Part shown: piece by piece, positions 19,167 to 27,736 of the stretch
Position numbering within the stretch: position 1 is the stretch's first letter
How the letters are laid out: every line of letters starts with the position of its first letter
NCBI GenBank assembly: GCA_012735435.1
Contig: JAAYHH010000038.1
Location: forward strand, 1 to 39,643
Length of the DNA stretch: 39,643 bases
Direction of reading: 5' to 3'
Source: Bacillota bacterium
GTDB lineage: Bacteria > Bacillota > Limnochordia > DTU087
Translations under genes and position numbers: made by a program
Notes under the pieces: model-generated
The model's input: only the letters and a program-made list of their open reading frames with translations
Databases searched by the model: none
What the model was told of the DNA's origin: nothing

Positions 19167-20507
19167 CTACTCTCCACTGACGGTAATTCCTTCCACCACC
19201 AAGCTGGGAGACCCCACCGACCCGTAGAAGCGGAGATCGCTTCCCACAGCAACTAATCGCTTCATAAGATCAATGAGATTTCCAGCGATGGCTATTCCCC
19301 GCACCGGCCGGGCAGGCCTTCCATTTTCAATCCAAAGACCGGCAGCCCCCACTGAAAACTCACCGGAGATGGGGTTGGCTGTATGCATACCCATCACACT
19401 GGTTACATAAAGCCCCCGGCCCACTTGGCCCATCAGCTCCTCTTGAGACAGCTTTCCGGGAGGGATATAGAAGTTGCGGGTACCGGAGGTCAAGGCGCCC
19501 CTAAAGGAGGGCCTTACCCCATTGCCGGTGGACTCAACTCCATCCTTGGCGGCACTATAGGTGTTATATAAATAAGTCTTGAGAACCCCCTGTTCCAGCA
19601 CAGTGGTATCTTGAGAGGGCACTCCCTCATCATCCACCGGTGCAGTAGCTATCCCCTGGGGCAGTAAACCACTGTCAATCAGGGTCAGCTCCTTTGAGCC
19701 CACTACTTCCCCCAGCTTCCCGGCAAAGACAGATTTGCCCTTCTGTACTGCCTCAGCAGTCAAGGCCGGCCCCAAAATTTCGAGGAACTCCGCCGCCACA
19801 TCGGGAGCTAAAATAAGGGGCACCCGGCAAGTTGCCAGGGAACCGGCCCCCAGCATTTCAACGGCCCTGGCTGCCGCCTCCCGTCCTACCCGGACCGGAT
19901 CGAGCCCCTCAAAGCTTCGGGAGAAATCATAGGTCCAGCCGGTTTCAGCCTGACCGTCAGCTTCAGCAACCACCATCAGGCTGGTTGCACAGTAGCCGCC
20001 CTGGTAGCCAACATCGACTCCCCGGGAGTTGGCGATGCCGATCTCATAGACTCCGTCTCCATAACTGGCCTGCCGCACCTTGGTTACCCTGGGATCGTAT
20101 CCTCGGGCCGCACTCTCCACTTTCTTAGCAAAATCGATCTTGACATCCACCGGCAGCTCTGCCAGCTTAGGATCCAGGAGGGCCATGGGCTCCACCGGCT
20201 TCGGATCAGGAAGTCTATTAAACTCATCGGCAGCAGAGCTCTGGGCATTGGCCGCAGCCAGCTGCACGGCATCCTTCAAACTCTCCCGGTCCAGACGAGT
20301 AGTAAAGGCCATACCCAGTCTGCCCCGGTCTATCACCCGAATCCCGACACCGGTCTGACTTGCCTCCCGAAGGGTCTCCACCTCGCCATCGGTGACCTCT
20401 ACCCGCAGGGAGCGCTGCTTGATGGTGTATACCTCCACCTCCTGCCGGGAACTTTCAGCAAGCCTCAGTACCGTTCGGGCAAGATCTTGCATTTCTAGTG
20501 TCATCAC
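19167..20507 (-). CDS. TldD/PmbA family protein, TldE-like (non-metal-binding partner)
   Basis: TldE-like GGISNGS-type C-terminus: FSVGAAGLWIENGRPARPVRGIAIAGNL; no HExxxH; paired with TldD. Confidence 0.9.
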   Translation of the reverse strand: MMTLEMQDLARTVLRLAESSRQEVEVYTIKQRSLRVEVTDGEVETLREASQTGVGIRVIDRGRLGMAFTTRLDRESLKDAVQLAAANAQSSAADEFNRLPDPKPVEPMALLDPKLAELPVDVKIDFAKKVESAARGYDPRVTKVRQASYGDGVYEIGIANSRGVDVGYQGGYCATSLMVVAEADGQAETGWTYDFSRSFEGLDPVRVGREAAARAVEMLGAGSLATCRVPLILAPDVAAEFLEILGPALTAEAVQKGKSVFAGKLGEVVGSKELTLIDSGLLPQGIATAPVDDEGVPSQDTTVLEQGVLKTYLYNTYSAAKDGVESTGNGVRPSFRGALTSGTRNFYIPPGKLSQEELMGQVGRGLYVTSVMGMHTANPISGEFSVGAAGLWIENGRPARPVRGIAIAGNLIDLMKRLVAVGSDLRFYGSVGSPSLVVEGITVSGE

Positions 20508-21901
20508 TGGTCCTCCTCCATGATGCCTCCAACCACTAATTCCGGAATCCGAATGGTGGGCTGAGCATCACTGACCGGAGCCCCCTGGCCGTCTTTGCCG
20601 CAGAGACCGATGGCAAAGCCCAAATCCCCTCCGACACGGTCGATCATGGCAAGGGCCTTGGGACCATTGCCGGTGAGCGTTGCTCCCCGCACAGGCTCTC
20701 CGATCTCCCCACCGCTGATTAAGTAACCATCGGAAACCTCAAAGACAAAATCGCCATTGGCAGTATTGACCTGGCCGCCTCCCATGCGGGTGACAAGCAG
20801 CCCCCGCTCTGTGTCCCGGATAATATCCTGGGGATCATCCTCACCGGGAAGAATGAGGGTATTAGTCATCCGGGGAATGGGCTTGTGCTGGTAAGACTCC
20901 CGGCGGCCGTTCCCGGTAGAGGCAACATTGTCCTTCCTGGCGGTTAGATAATCGTACATATAACCCACCAGTATGCCGTTTTCGATCAGAACTGTGCGCT
21001 GACCCTCGGTCCCCTCATCATCAAAACGGAAACTACCAAACTTCCCTGGGAGAGTGGCATCATCCACCACGGTGACCAAGGGCGATGCTACCTGCTGACC
21101 CAACTTGCCGGCATAGACAGAGATCCCCTTCTGCACAAGGTCAGCCTCCAGGCCGTGGCCGCATGCCTCATGGACCATGGTCCCCCCGGCCTCACCGGCA
21201 ATCACCACCGGCATCCTTCCAGCTGGAGCCGGTCTTGCTCCCAGCATCCTAACTGCCCGGCGGGCAGCCTTAAGGGCCAGCTCTTCCGGATTCTGCTCTT
21301 GGAAAAGCTCAAAGCCGATTACCCCGCCCAAGGACTCATAGCCTGTTTGAATCTTATCATCCTCCATGGCAATGACATTAACTGAGAGATTGGTGCGGAT
21401 TCGTTCATCTTCCACCCAGCTGCCGGCACTGTTCGCGATGACTACCCGCTGGGAAATATCCCGGTAGGATACAGTCACCTGCCTCACCTTGGGGTCGGCT
21501 CCCCTCGCGGCCTGGTTAGCCTTCTCCACCACCTCAACCTTCTTGGCGATGGCCACCGTTTCCGGCGGAATGGCAATGGGCAGCTGGAAAGAGGGGTGGC
21601 GCTGCCGGAGATCTATGGTCGTGTCGCCTTCCCGCTGCCTGGCAGCTGCCGCGGCAATCCGGGCAGCCTCCTTAAGGCCGTCTAGGGATAAGTCATTGGT
21701 ATAGGCGTAGGCAGTGGTCTCCCCCGAAATTACCCGGATTCCTGCTCCGGCATCGATGCCGGCGGTTACCCTTTCGATTCGATCCTGTTCGCAAAAAATC
21801 TGGGCAGTATAGGCCTCCTCGATGAATATATCGGCATAATCGCTGCCTGCCCGGCTGGCAACGGCCAGGACCGCAGCCAATTTGTCCCTATCTATCTGCA
21901 A
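20504..21901 (-). CDS. tldD: Metalloprotease TldD
   Basis: GTMVHEACGHGLEADLVQKGISVYAGKLGQQVAS (HExxxH); FVFEVSDGYLISGGEIGEPVRGATLTGNG; 4-nt overlap with the tldE-like gene. Confidence 0.93.
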   Translation of the reverse strand: MQIDRDKLAAVLAVASRAGSDYADIFIEEAYTAQIFCEQDRIERVTAGIDAGAGIRVISGETTAYAYTNDLSLDGLKEAARIAAAAARQREGDTTIDLRQRHPSFQLPIAIPPETVAIAKKVEVVEKANQAARGADPKVRQVTVSYRDISQRVVIANSAGSWVEDERIRTNLSVNVIAMEDDKIQTGYESLGGVIGFELFQEQNPEELALKAARRAVRMLGARPAPAGRMPVVIAGEAGGTMVHEACGHGLEADLVQKGISVYAGKLGQQVASPLVTVVDDATLPGKFGSFRFDDEGTEGQRTVLIENGILVGYMYDYLTARKDNVASTGNGRRESYQHKPIPRMTNTLILPGEDDPQDIIRDTERGLLVTRMGGGQVNTANGDFVFEVSDGYLISGGEIGEPVRGATLTGNGPKALAMIDRVGGDLGFAIGLCGKDGQGAPVSDAQPTIRIPELVVGGIMEEDQ

Positions 21902-22059
21902 ATGGCTCCCTCCTCTAGAAACCTTCTCACCTATGTTCCTTTTTGGTTCGCTAGCAATTGGGGTTTCTCCTCCATTTTCTTCATATCTCTCTTTTCGAAG
22001 CCGAACAAGAGGACTTTACTGCGTGCCCTAACAAGACCAACGGTTCCTCCCCAAATAGC

Positions 22060-22098
22060 AAAAACCCGGTAGAACCCGACCTTGGCCGGACCTACCGG
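22060..22098 (-). terminator. Intrinsic terminator downstream of yqeG
   Basis: Minus strand CCGGTAG-GT-CCGGCC-AA-GGTCGG-GTT-CTACCGG-GTTTTT: two stacked stems and a U-run. Confidence 0.88.
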
Positions 22099-22113
22099 AA
22101 AACTTTATCCCAC

Positions 22114-22710
22114 CTATCCTTTAGACTTGGCTAACCGTCGTCTGGCCGCGCTCTCACTAATATTGCCTTTCCGGCTGAGGCGGCGTATAATCCGCCGTTC
22201 AATCAGGCGCATCACCTTTGTTGCCTTAAGCTCTTCTGCAGCCACTGGATCGATTAGGATGGTATACAAGGCCATGCGGTTGCCGCCCAGGATATCTGTG
22301 AACATCTGATCTCCAATGACCACCGTCTCCCGGGGCTGGGTTTGTAGAAGCCTTAAGGCCTGGCGAAAGGGCTTCTTACGGGGCTTAATTGCACTGGCAA
22401 CTGCTGGAACGTCTAAAGCAGCAGCTATTTTCTCCACCCTTTCCCTTAAGGCATTGGAGGTCAGACATAAGCGAAAACCCATTTCCCTGGCCCGTTTTAC
22501 CCAAATGATGGTATCTTGATCAAGGGTATCGCTGGCCCAGGGCAGGAGGGTATTGTCAATATCCAAGATTATGCCTCGATAGCCTTTTTGCCAAAGCTCG
22601 TCCAGATCGACATCAAACAAAGATCCCAGACATTCGTCGGGACAGAAAATCTTGATCATGAAACTGTTATGCCTCCCGTGTATCCTAGACTGAGACCTGC
22701 GGCGGCTCAT
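22114..22710 (-). CDS. yqeG: YqeG family HAD phosphatase
   Basis: FCPDECLGSLFDVDLDELWQKGYRGIILDIDNTLLPW; VVIGDQMFTDILGGNRMALYTILIDPV. The start may be internal. Confidence 0.92.
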   Translation of the reverse strand: MSRRRSQSRIHGRHNSFMIKIFCPDECLGSLFDVDLDELWQKGYRGIILDIDNTLLPWASDTLDQDTIIWVKRAREMGFRLCLTSNALRERVEKIAAALDVPAVASAIKPRKKPFRQALRLLQTQPRETVVIGDQMFTDILGGNRMALYTILIDPVAAEELKATKVMRLIERRIIRRLSRKGNISESAARRRLAKSKG

Positions 22711-22784
22711 TCCCTTGAACCTGCAGAAGCCGCCGCCCCATTCCCGTACTCAAGAAGCCCCAGGCATCGGCCTTGGGCAGGTGC

Positions 22785-23495
22785 CTAGCTTTTTGCCTGC
22801 TCCGACAGCATTTCCTGCTGAAGCTTGGTAATCGCCCGCTTTTCAATCCGGGAAACATATGAACGGGATATGCCAAGCTTACGGGAGATCTCCCGCTGAG
22901 TCTTGCGAATCCCATCCCTTAATCCGTACCGAAGTTCCAGCACTTTCTTTTCCCGGGGCCCTAGGCCCATAAGCATCTCCCGCAGCCGCTCCTGTTCCAC
23001 CGAAAGTTCTACCCGCTCCAGAACTTCATCGGGATCTGTCCCCAAGATGTCAATTAATGTGATCTCATTGCCTTCTTTATCTGCGCCGATGGCATCATAA
23101 AGCAGTACATCATTGCGGCTTTTCTTAGTTGAACGCAGATGCATGAGAATCTCATTTTCGATACAGCGGGCAGCATAGGTTGCCAGTCTGGTTTTTTGGG
23201 TTACATCAAAGGTATTAATAGCCTTGATCAGTCCAATGGTGCCGATGGAAATCAAATCATCGGTTTCCTCACCGGTGTTCTCGAACTTCTTTACAATATG
23301 TGCCACCAATCGCAGGTTCCGTTCTACCAAGATATTGCGGGCCTCGCCATCTCCACTTTGGAGCTTGGCCAAAAGCTCTGCCTCCTCCTTCTCCGACAGC
23401 GGCATTGGAAAGGCATTGCTGTTGGTTACATAGGAGATGAGAAAAGTGAGCCCCTGCAGGAACAAGCCAACTATCGCCGTAAGCAGCGAAATCAA
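22785..23495 (-). CDS. sigK: RNA polymerase sporulation sigma factor SigK
   Basis: Hydrophobic pro-region MISLLTAIVGLFLQGLTFLISYVTNSNAFPMPLS; EEAELLAKLQSGDGEARNILVERNLRLVAHIVKKFENTGEETDDLISIGTIGLIKAI. Uninterrupted; TTG start. Confidence 0.93.
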   Translation of the reverse strand: MISLLTAIVGLFLQGLTFLISYVTNSNAFPMPLSEKEEAELLAKLQSGDGEARNILVERNLRLVAHIVKKFENTGEETDDLISIGTIGLIKAINTFDVTQKTRLATYAARCIENEILMHLRSTKKSRNDVLLYDAIGADKEGNEITLIDILGTDPDEVLERVELSVEQERLREMLMGLGPREKKVLELRYGLRDGIRKTQREISRKLGISRSYVSRIEKRAITKLQQEMLSEQAKS

Positions 23496-23531
23496 CGTGA
23501 GGCCACCCCCAACCGAACTTGGAGTCTTTCC

Positions 23532-23559
23532 TATTCTATGTGGCCCCTTGGGATTCGTG
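23532..23559 (-). promoter_or_regulatory. SigK/SigE-like promoter upstream of sigK
   Basis: Minus strand CATAGAATA at 23540-23532 matches the SigK -10 form CATAnnnTA; CACG at 23559-23556 resembles the -35 mACm, 15-nt spacing. Confidence 0.5.
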
Positions 23560-23582
23560 CCTGTCCCACATGCTAGTTATTA

Positions 23583-24800
23583 TCAATTCTCCGACCTGCG
23601 GCGGAGCAGTGAATACCGGGGGGCTTCTCCCGGCAGCTCGATAAAGACCCTGTGATTAGCATGGCTCTCATCTACAGGATTTCCTTCCTCATCCTGCATC
23701 CTTTCCAAAGTAAACTCTATGCAGGACTCCCTGGGCCTGACCAGCTCCAGCTTATCTCCAAGCCTGATTCGATTCCGAACCGCAATCCGGCTGGCTTTAC
23801 CTGCGGTTTCCTCCACCAGCCCGACAAAATCATAGTTGCGGACATAGCCGCCGCTCTCGTATGACTGGGCATCAGGCCCCGGCCGGCCGAAATAAAAGCC
23901 GGTCGTATAGGGGCGGTGGCTGATCTTATCCAGCTCCTCCAGCCACTCTGCCTTCACGGAAAAGCCCTCTGGATCAGCGTGGTAGGCATCCAAGGCCTGC
24001 CGGTAAGCCCAAACTACAGTCGCGACATAATAGACGCTTTTCATCCGGCCCTCGATTTTCAAGCTATCAATGCCTGCGGCTGCAAGCTCCGGCAGATGGG
24101 CAAGCATGTTGAGATCCTTGGAATTGAGGATATAGGTTCCCCGGTCATCTTCAAAAATCGGGAAGTACTGGCCCGGCCTTTTCTCTTCAACCAAAGCGTA
24201 GCACCAGCGGCAGCTTTGGGCACAATCTCCCCGGTTGGCATCCCGTCCCGTCATGTAGTTGGACAAAAGGCACCTGCCTGAATAGGAGATGCACATGGCT
24301 CCATGGACGAAAACCTCCAGCTCCACATTGACCCGCCGGCGGATCTCGCTGATCTCATCTAAGGATAGTTCCCTGGCAAGGATCACCCGCCTAACACCCA
24401 TCTCCTCCCAAAACCGGATAGCCTGCCAGTTTGTCAAGCTTCCCTGGGTAGAGAAATGGAGTTCTAATCCGGGAGCCGCCTTCTTAGCTGCCACATAGAC
24501 CGCCGGATCAGAGAAAATCACAGCATCGGCGCCGATTTCCTTCAAGGCAGCCAAATACTCCTCAAGGCCAGCTAACTGGTCATTGTGGAGCAGGCTGTTT
24601 ACAGCTACATAGACCCGGACCCCGGCCCGGTGGGCATAGTCAACTAGACTCTCAAGCTCTGGTAGGGAAAAATTGCCTGCCCCGGCCCGAAGGCTGTACT
24701 CTTTTCCCCCGACATAGACGGCATCTGCACCGTAGGCAATGGCAACCTCCGCTTTTTCCCGATTTCCTGCAGGAGCCAAAAGCTCCATTTTCCTTGTCAA
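23583..24800 (-). CDS. U32 family peptidase (RNA hydroxylation-associated type)
   Basis: MELLAPAGNREKAEVAIAYGADAVYVGGKEYSLRA; ELEVFVHGAMCISYSGRCLLSNYMTGRDANRGDCAQSCRW. Confidence 0.95.
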   Translation of the reverse strand: MTRKMELLAPAGNREKAEVAIAYGADAVYVGGKEYSLRAGAGNFSLPELESLVDYAHRAGVRVYVAVNSLLHNDQLAGLEEYLAALKEIGADAVIFSDPAVYVAAKKAAPGLELHFSTQGSLTNWQAIRFWEEMGVRRVILARELSLDEISEIRRRVNVELEVFVHGAMCISYSGRCLLSNYMTGRDANRGDCAQSCRWCYALVEEKRPGQYFPIFEDDRGTYILNSKDLNMLAHLPELAAAGIDSLKIEGRMKSVYYVATVVWAYRQALDAYHADPEGFSVKAEWLEELDKISHRPYTTGFYFGRPGPDAQSYESGGYVRNYDFVGLVEETAGKASRIAVRNRIRLGDKLELVRPRESCIEFTLERMQDEEGNPVDESHANHRVFIELPGEAPRYSLLRRRSEN

Positions 24801-24835
24801 TCTATCACCCTCTATTAGCTGCAGTCCGCCAATCT

Positions 24836-25909
24836 TTAGTATCCGTAGCGGGCCCGGGCTTGCCTGTGCTGCTGAAAGGTCCTGCTGAAGGCATGGGTAC
24901 CATCGCCCTTAGCAACGAAATACAAGTAATCCACATCTGCCGGTTCCAGGGCAGCCTTAATTGAGTTTAGCCCTGGAGATGCGATGGGCCCCGGCGGCAG
25001 TCCCTTGTACTTATACGTGTTGTAAGGGGAATCTGTAGCTAGATCGGAATAGTACAGTTTTCTCGTTTCCTCTAGAACAAACTGTACCGTGGGATCCGAC
25101 TGCAGCGGCATATCAATCCGCAGCCGATTCCAAAACACAGCAGAAACTAAAGGGGCCTCCCAGGCCACCATTACTTCCTTTTCAATAATTGACGCCAAAG
25201 TGATAATATCATGCCAGGTAAAACCTGCCGGCAGAGCCGTCTCCTTCAGCGGCTCCACCACCTGGACAAACCGGTGGACCATCCGCTTGATGATCTCTTC
25301 CTCCGGCTGATTGCGGACGAAGAAATAGGTATCGGGAAACAGATACCCCTCGAGGCTCCTGGTCGGTTTTTCTATAGGGGGGTTGTCCCCGTAGATGAGG
25401 CTGTCATCTCTAGCCAGTGTGAGAAAGCGCTCCTTGTCCACCAGTCCCTGGGCCGCCAGCCGATCGGCAATGGCATCTAGAGTCAGCCCCTCAGGGATTG
25501 TGACCCTAACTGTAGCCACTTGTCCTGCCTCCAGATGCTCCATCACCTTCAAAAGGTCCATGCCGGGACTTAATTGATAATCCCCGGCCTTTAGACTCTG
25601 CTCCAATCCCATAAGCCGAATTGCCGCATTGAAGGCAGCTTTACTTCGGATGATGCCCTCTTGGCTCAAGAGTTCCGCGATATCGCTTCCTGAAGCACCC
25701 GGTGTGATGTGAATGATGGATGCAGCGGCCAATTTTGCATTTTCCGGCGGCAAAATCGCCCGGCTGGCGGCCACAGCCGCAACTAGAATCAAAACTAAAC
25801 CTATGCAGAAAAGCCGGCCGAGTATGTGCAAACTTGACTGCCAAAGGCCGGTCATAGTCTGTGCCGTCATCCAGGCAGGCCGAAAGCGTTCTTCCAGTCT
25901 GCTCATCAT
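24836..25909 (-). CDS. mltG: Endolytic transglycosylase MltG
   Basis: VRVTIPEGLTLDAIADRLAAQGLV; LEGYLFPDTYFF; ASIIEKEV; YNTYKYKGLPPGPIASPGLNSIKAALEP. Confidence 0.95.
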   Translation of the reverse strand: MMSRLEERFRPAWMTAQTMTGLWQSSLHILGRLFCIGLVLILVAAVAASRAILPPENAKLAAASIIHITPGASGSDIAELLSQEGIIRSKAAFNAAIRLMGLEQSLKAGDYQLSPGMDLLKVMEHLEAGQVATVRVTIPEGLTLDAIADRLAAQGLVDKERFLTLARDDSLIYGDNPPIEKPTRSLEGYLFPDTYFFVRNQPEEEIIKRMVHRFVQVVEPLKETALPAGFTWHDIITLASIIEKEVMVAWEAPLVSAVFWNRLRIDMPLQSDPTVQFVLEETRKLYYSDLATDSPYNTYKYKGLPPGPIASPGLNSIKAALEPADVDYLYFVAKGDGTHAFSRTFQQHRQARARYGY

Positions 25910-26000
25910 CTACCTCCACATTGAGAAGTTCAGCTGTCTCCCCATATTATAAGCCCCAAACGGCCATTTGGCAAAACTAATGGGCCAAAGCCCCTATGCA

Positions 26001-26336
26001 TCAATCATCTAGGGCTTCGAGAATTTCCCTCACCTTCTCAAACTCTTCATCGTCGATGGAGATGAGCACATCCTGGCCTTCGCTGTCCTTTTCAATCCTC
26101 AGTACTACAACTCCCTCTTCCGGATCTTCTTCGGGAAGCAAAACCGCGTATATTCCCTCTTCGATCTCTACAATTTCGAGAAGAATGAAATCATGTTCTT
26201 CCCCGGCTTCATCTACCAAAGTGATAATATTATCCTCCACAAAAGCGGCGGTGTATCTCCGCCTTGCCCCCTCTCTGAACAGCCTCAGGCTGGTATAGAA
26301 TATCTGTTCTAATTTTCGCTTTCTAAATCTGCCCAA
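26001..26336 (-). CDS. DUF1292 domain protein (YrzB-like)
   Basis: DNIITLVDEAGEEHDFILLEIVEIEEGIYAVLLPEEDPEEGVVVLRI; overlaps the end of ruvX. Confidence 0.85.
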   Translation of the reverse strand: MGRFRKRKLEQIFYTSLRLFREGARRRYTAAFVEDNIITLVDEAGEEHDFILLEIVEIEEGIYAVLLPEEDPEEGVVVLRIEKDSEGQDVLISIDDEEFEKVREILEALDD

Positions 26337-26758
26337 AGGTGCTTCTTGCTTTCCAAGCTGTCGAGATAGTTCTGCAGGATGATGACCGCAGCGATCTGAT
26401 CAATGATCTGACGCCGGCGTTTCCTGCTCACATCGGCTTCCAGCAAGATCTGCTCCGCTGACACTGTTGAAAACCATTCATCCCAATAAATAACCGTAAG
26501 ACCCAAAGTCTTCTCTATCTTATCCCCTTCTGCCTGCATTCTTACCGCCTCAGGTCCTAGCTCTCCCGTACTCCGGCGGGGAAGTCCAATCACCACCTTC
26601 TCCACACAATACTTTTCAGCCAACTCCTGCAGGGCCTGGACATCTCGATCCCAGACGCTGCGGCGGATTACCGTTACCCCCTGGGCAGTTAGCCCCAGGG
26701 GATCACTGACCGCAACGCCAATGGTTTTTGTGCCAATATCTAGACCCATGATTCGCAT
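26309..26758 (-). CDS. ruvX: Holliday junction resolvase-like RuvX/YqgF
   Basis: MRIMGLDIGTKTIGVAVSDPLGLTAQG; KVVIGLPRRSTGELGPEA; DEWFSTVSAEQILLEADVSRKRRRQIIDQIAAVIILQNYLD. Confidence 0.95.
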   Translation of the reverse strand: MRIMGLDIGTKTIGVAVSDPLGLTAQGVTVIRRSVWDRDVQALQELAEKYCVEKVVIGLPRRSTGELGPEAVRMQAEGDKIEKTLGLTVIYWDEWFSTVSAEQILLEADVSRKRRRQIIDQIAAVIILQNYLDSLESKKHLWADLESEN

Positions 26759-27736
26759 TTATATCACCTTAATAGCAAACTCAGGACAGTGGGCCCCGCA
26801 GTAGCCGCAGAGAGCACAGCGGGAGGGGTCTGCCTCAGCTTTGCCGTTTTTTAAAGCCATGGCCTTTGATGAACATCTTTCCACACAATTGCCGCAGCCA
26901 ATACACCAATCCTCCACATGGAGGCGCCGGGGTACTGCTTTAGCTGCTGCCCGCAAGGAATCCGGAACCTCCCGGCCCTCAAAGAGGCGCACATTTATTT
27001 CTACCTCTACCTGGTTTCTCATGCCTACAGCAATGGATGCCAGCTCCTCCATCGCAAGGAGATACCCAAAGGCCTCATCTAACCTGTCAAGGAGGTGTCC
27101 TCCGCCCAAGGGCTTCATGGCATATATTCCCTTTCCGCACTGGGCAGCAAACTGAATAGCCGCCTCCATTTCCTCCCTGGTTCCATCGGCAATACCTACA
27201 CCGGTGCAGTTGATAAGGGGGCTGATTACGTCAAACTCAGGAACCAAAGCAGCGGCCCTCACCCCCTGGATGTAATGGGTGGATATTCCCACCGCCCGCA
27301 CCAGTCCCTTCTCTTTGGCCTTAAGCAGGTACTCTACAGCCTCCCAGTGGCCCTGGATGGTGAGCATGCTTTCCTGTTCATGGAGGAGGAAAATATCGAT
27401 GTAATCTCTCCCCAGCTCCCGAAGGGCTTCTTCCAGTGCTGCCTCCATGCCGGCAGCATCGTAGGCATAGCTCTTGGTAGCTATAATAACCTCATCACGA
27501 CCAGAATACAACTGCAGTGCCCGGGCAATGGGCGGGTAGACCCTATAAAATTGGCTTGTATCGATAAAATTCACCCCGAGCTCCAGTGCTCTAAGGATCA
27601 CCTCTGCCCCCATCTCAACAGGCAAATTCAGCTGCAGCGGACCAATAGTAAGGGCGCCTAGGCATAACCTGGAAACCCGGATACCCGTGGCGCCCAACAA
27701 CCTATACTCCAATTGACTGCTCCTTTCACCGGCCAA
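26759..27736 (-). CDS. Aldo/keto reductase with C-terminal 2x[4Fe-4S] ferredoxin domain
   Basis: YRLLGATGIRVSRLCLGALTIGP; CIGCGNCVERCSSKAMAL and CALCGYCGAHCPEFAIKVI. Confidence 0.92.
   Translation of the reverse strand: MAGERSSQLEYRLLGATGIRVSRLCLGALTIGPLQLNLPVEMGAEVILRALELGVNFIDTSQFYRVYPPIARALQLYSGRDEVIIATKSYAYDAAGMEAALEEALRELGRDYIDIFLLHEQESMLTIQGHWEAVEYLLKAKEKGLVRAVGISTHYIQGVRAAALVPEFDVISPLINCTGVGIADGTREEMEAAIQFAAQCGKGIYAMKPLGGGHLLDRLDEAFGYLLAMEELASIAVGMRNQVEVEINVRLFEGREVPDSLRAAAKAVPRRLHVEDWCIGCGNCVERCSSKAMALKNGKAEADPSRCALCGYCGAHCPEFAIKVI

Noticed and set aside
22711-22784. Terminator between sigK and yqeG
   Set aside because: Only short GC pairings (GGCA...TGCC) and no U-run; sigK and yqeG may be cotranscribed.
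24290-24310. atggctccatggac shared with the spoIIIA leader (13394-13407)
   Set aside because: In the U32 peptidase this encodes the conserved VHGAM(C) motif and the inverted-repeat partner is absent; probably coincidence.
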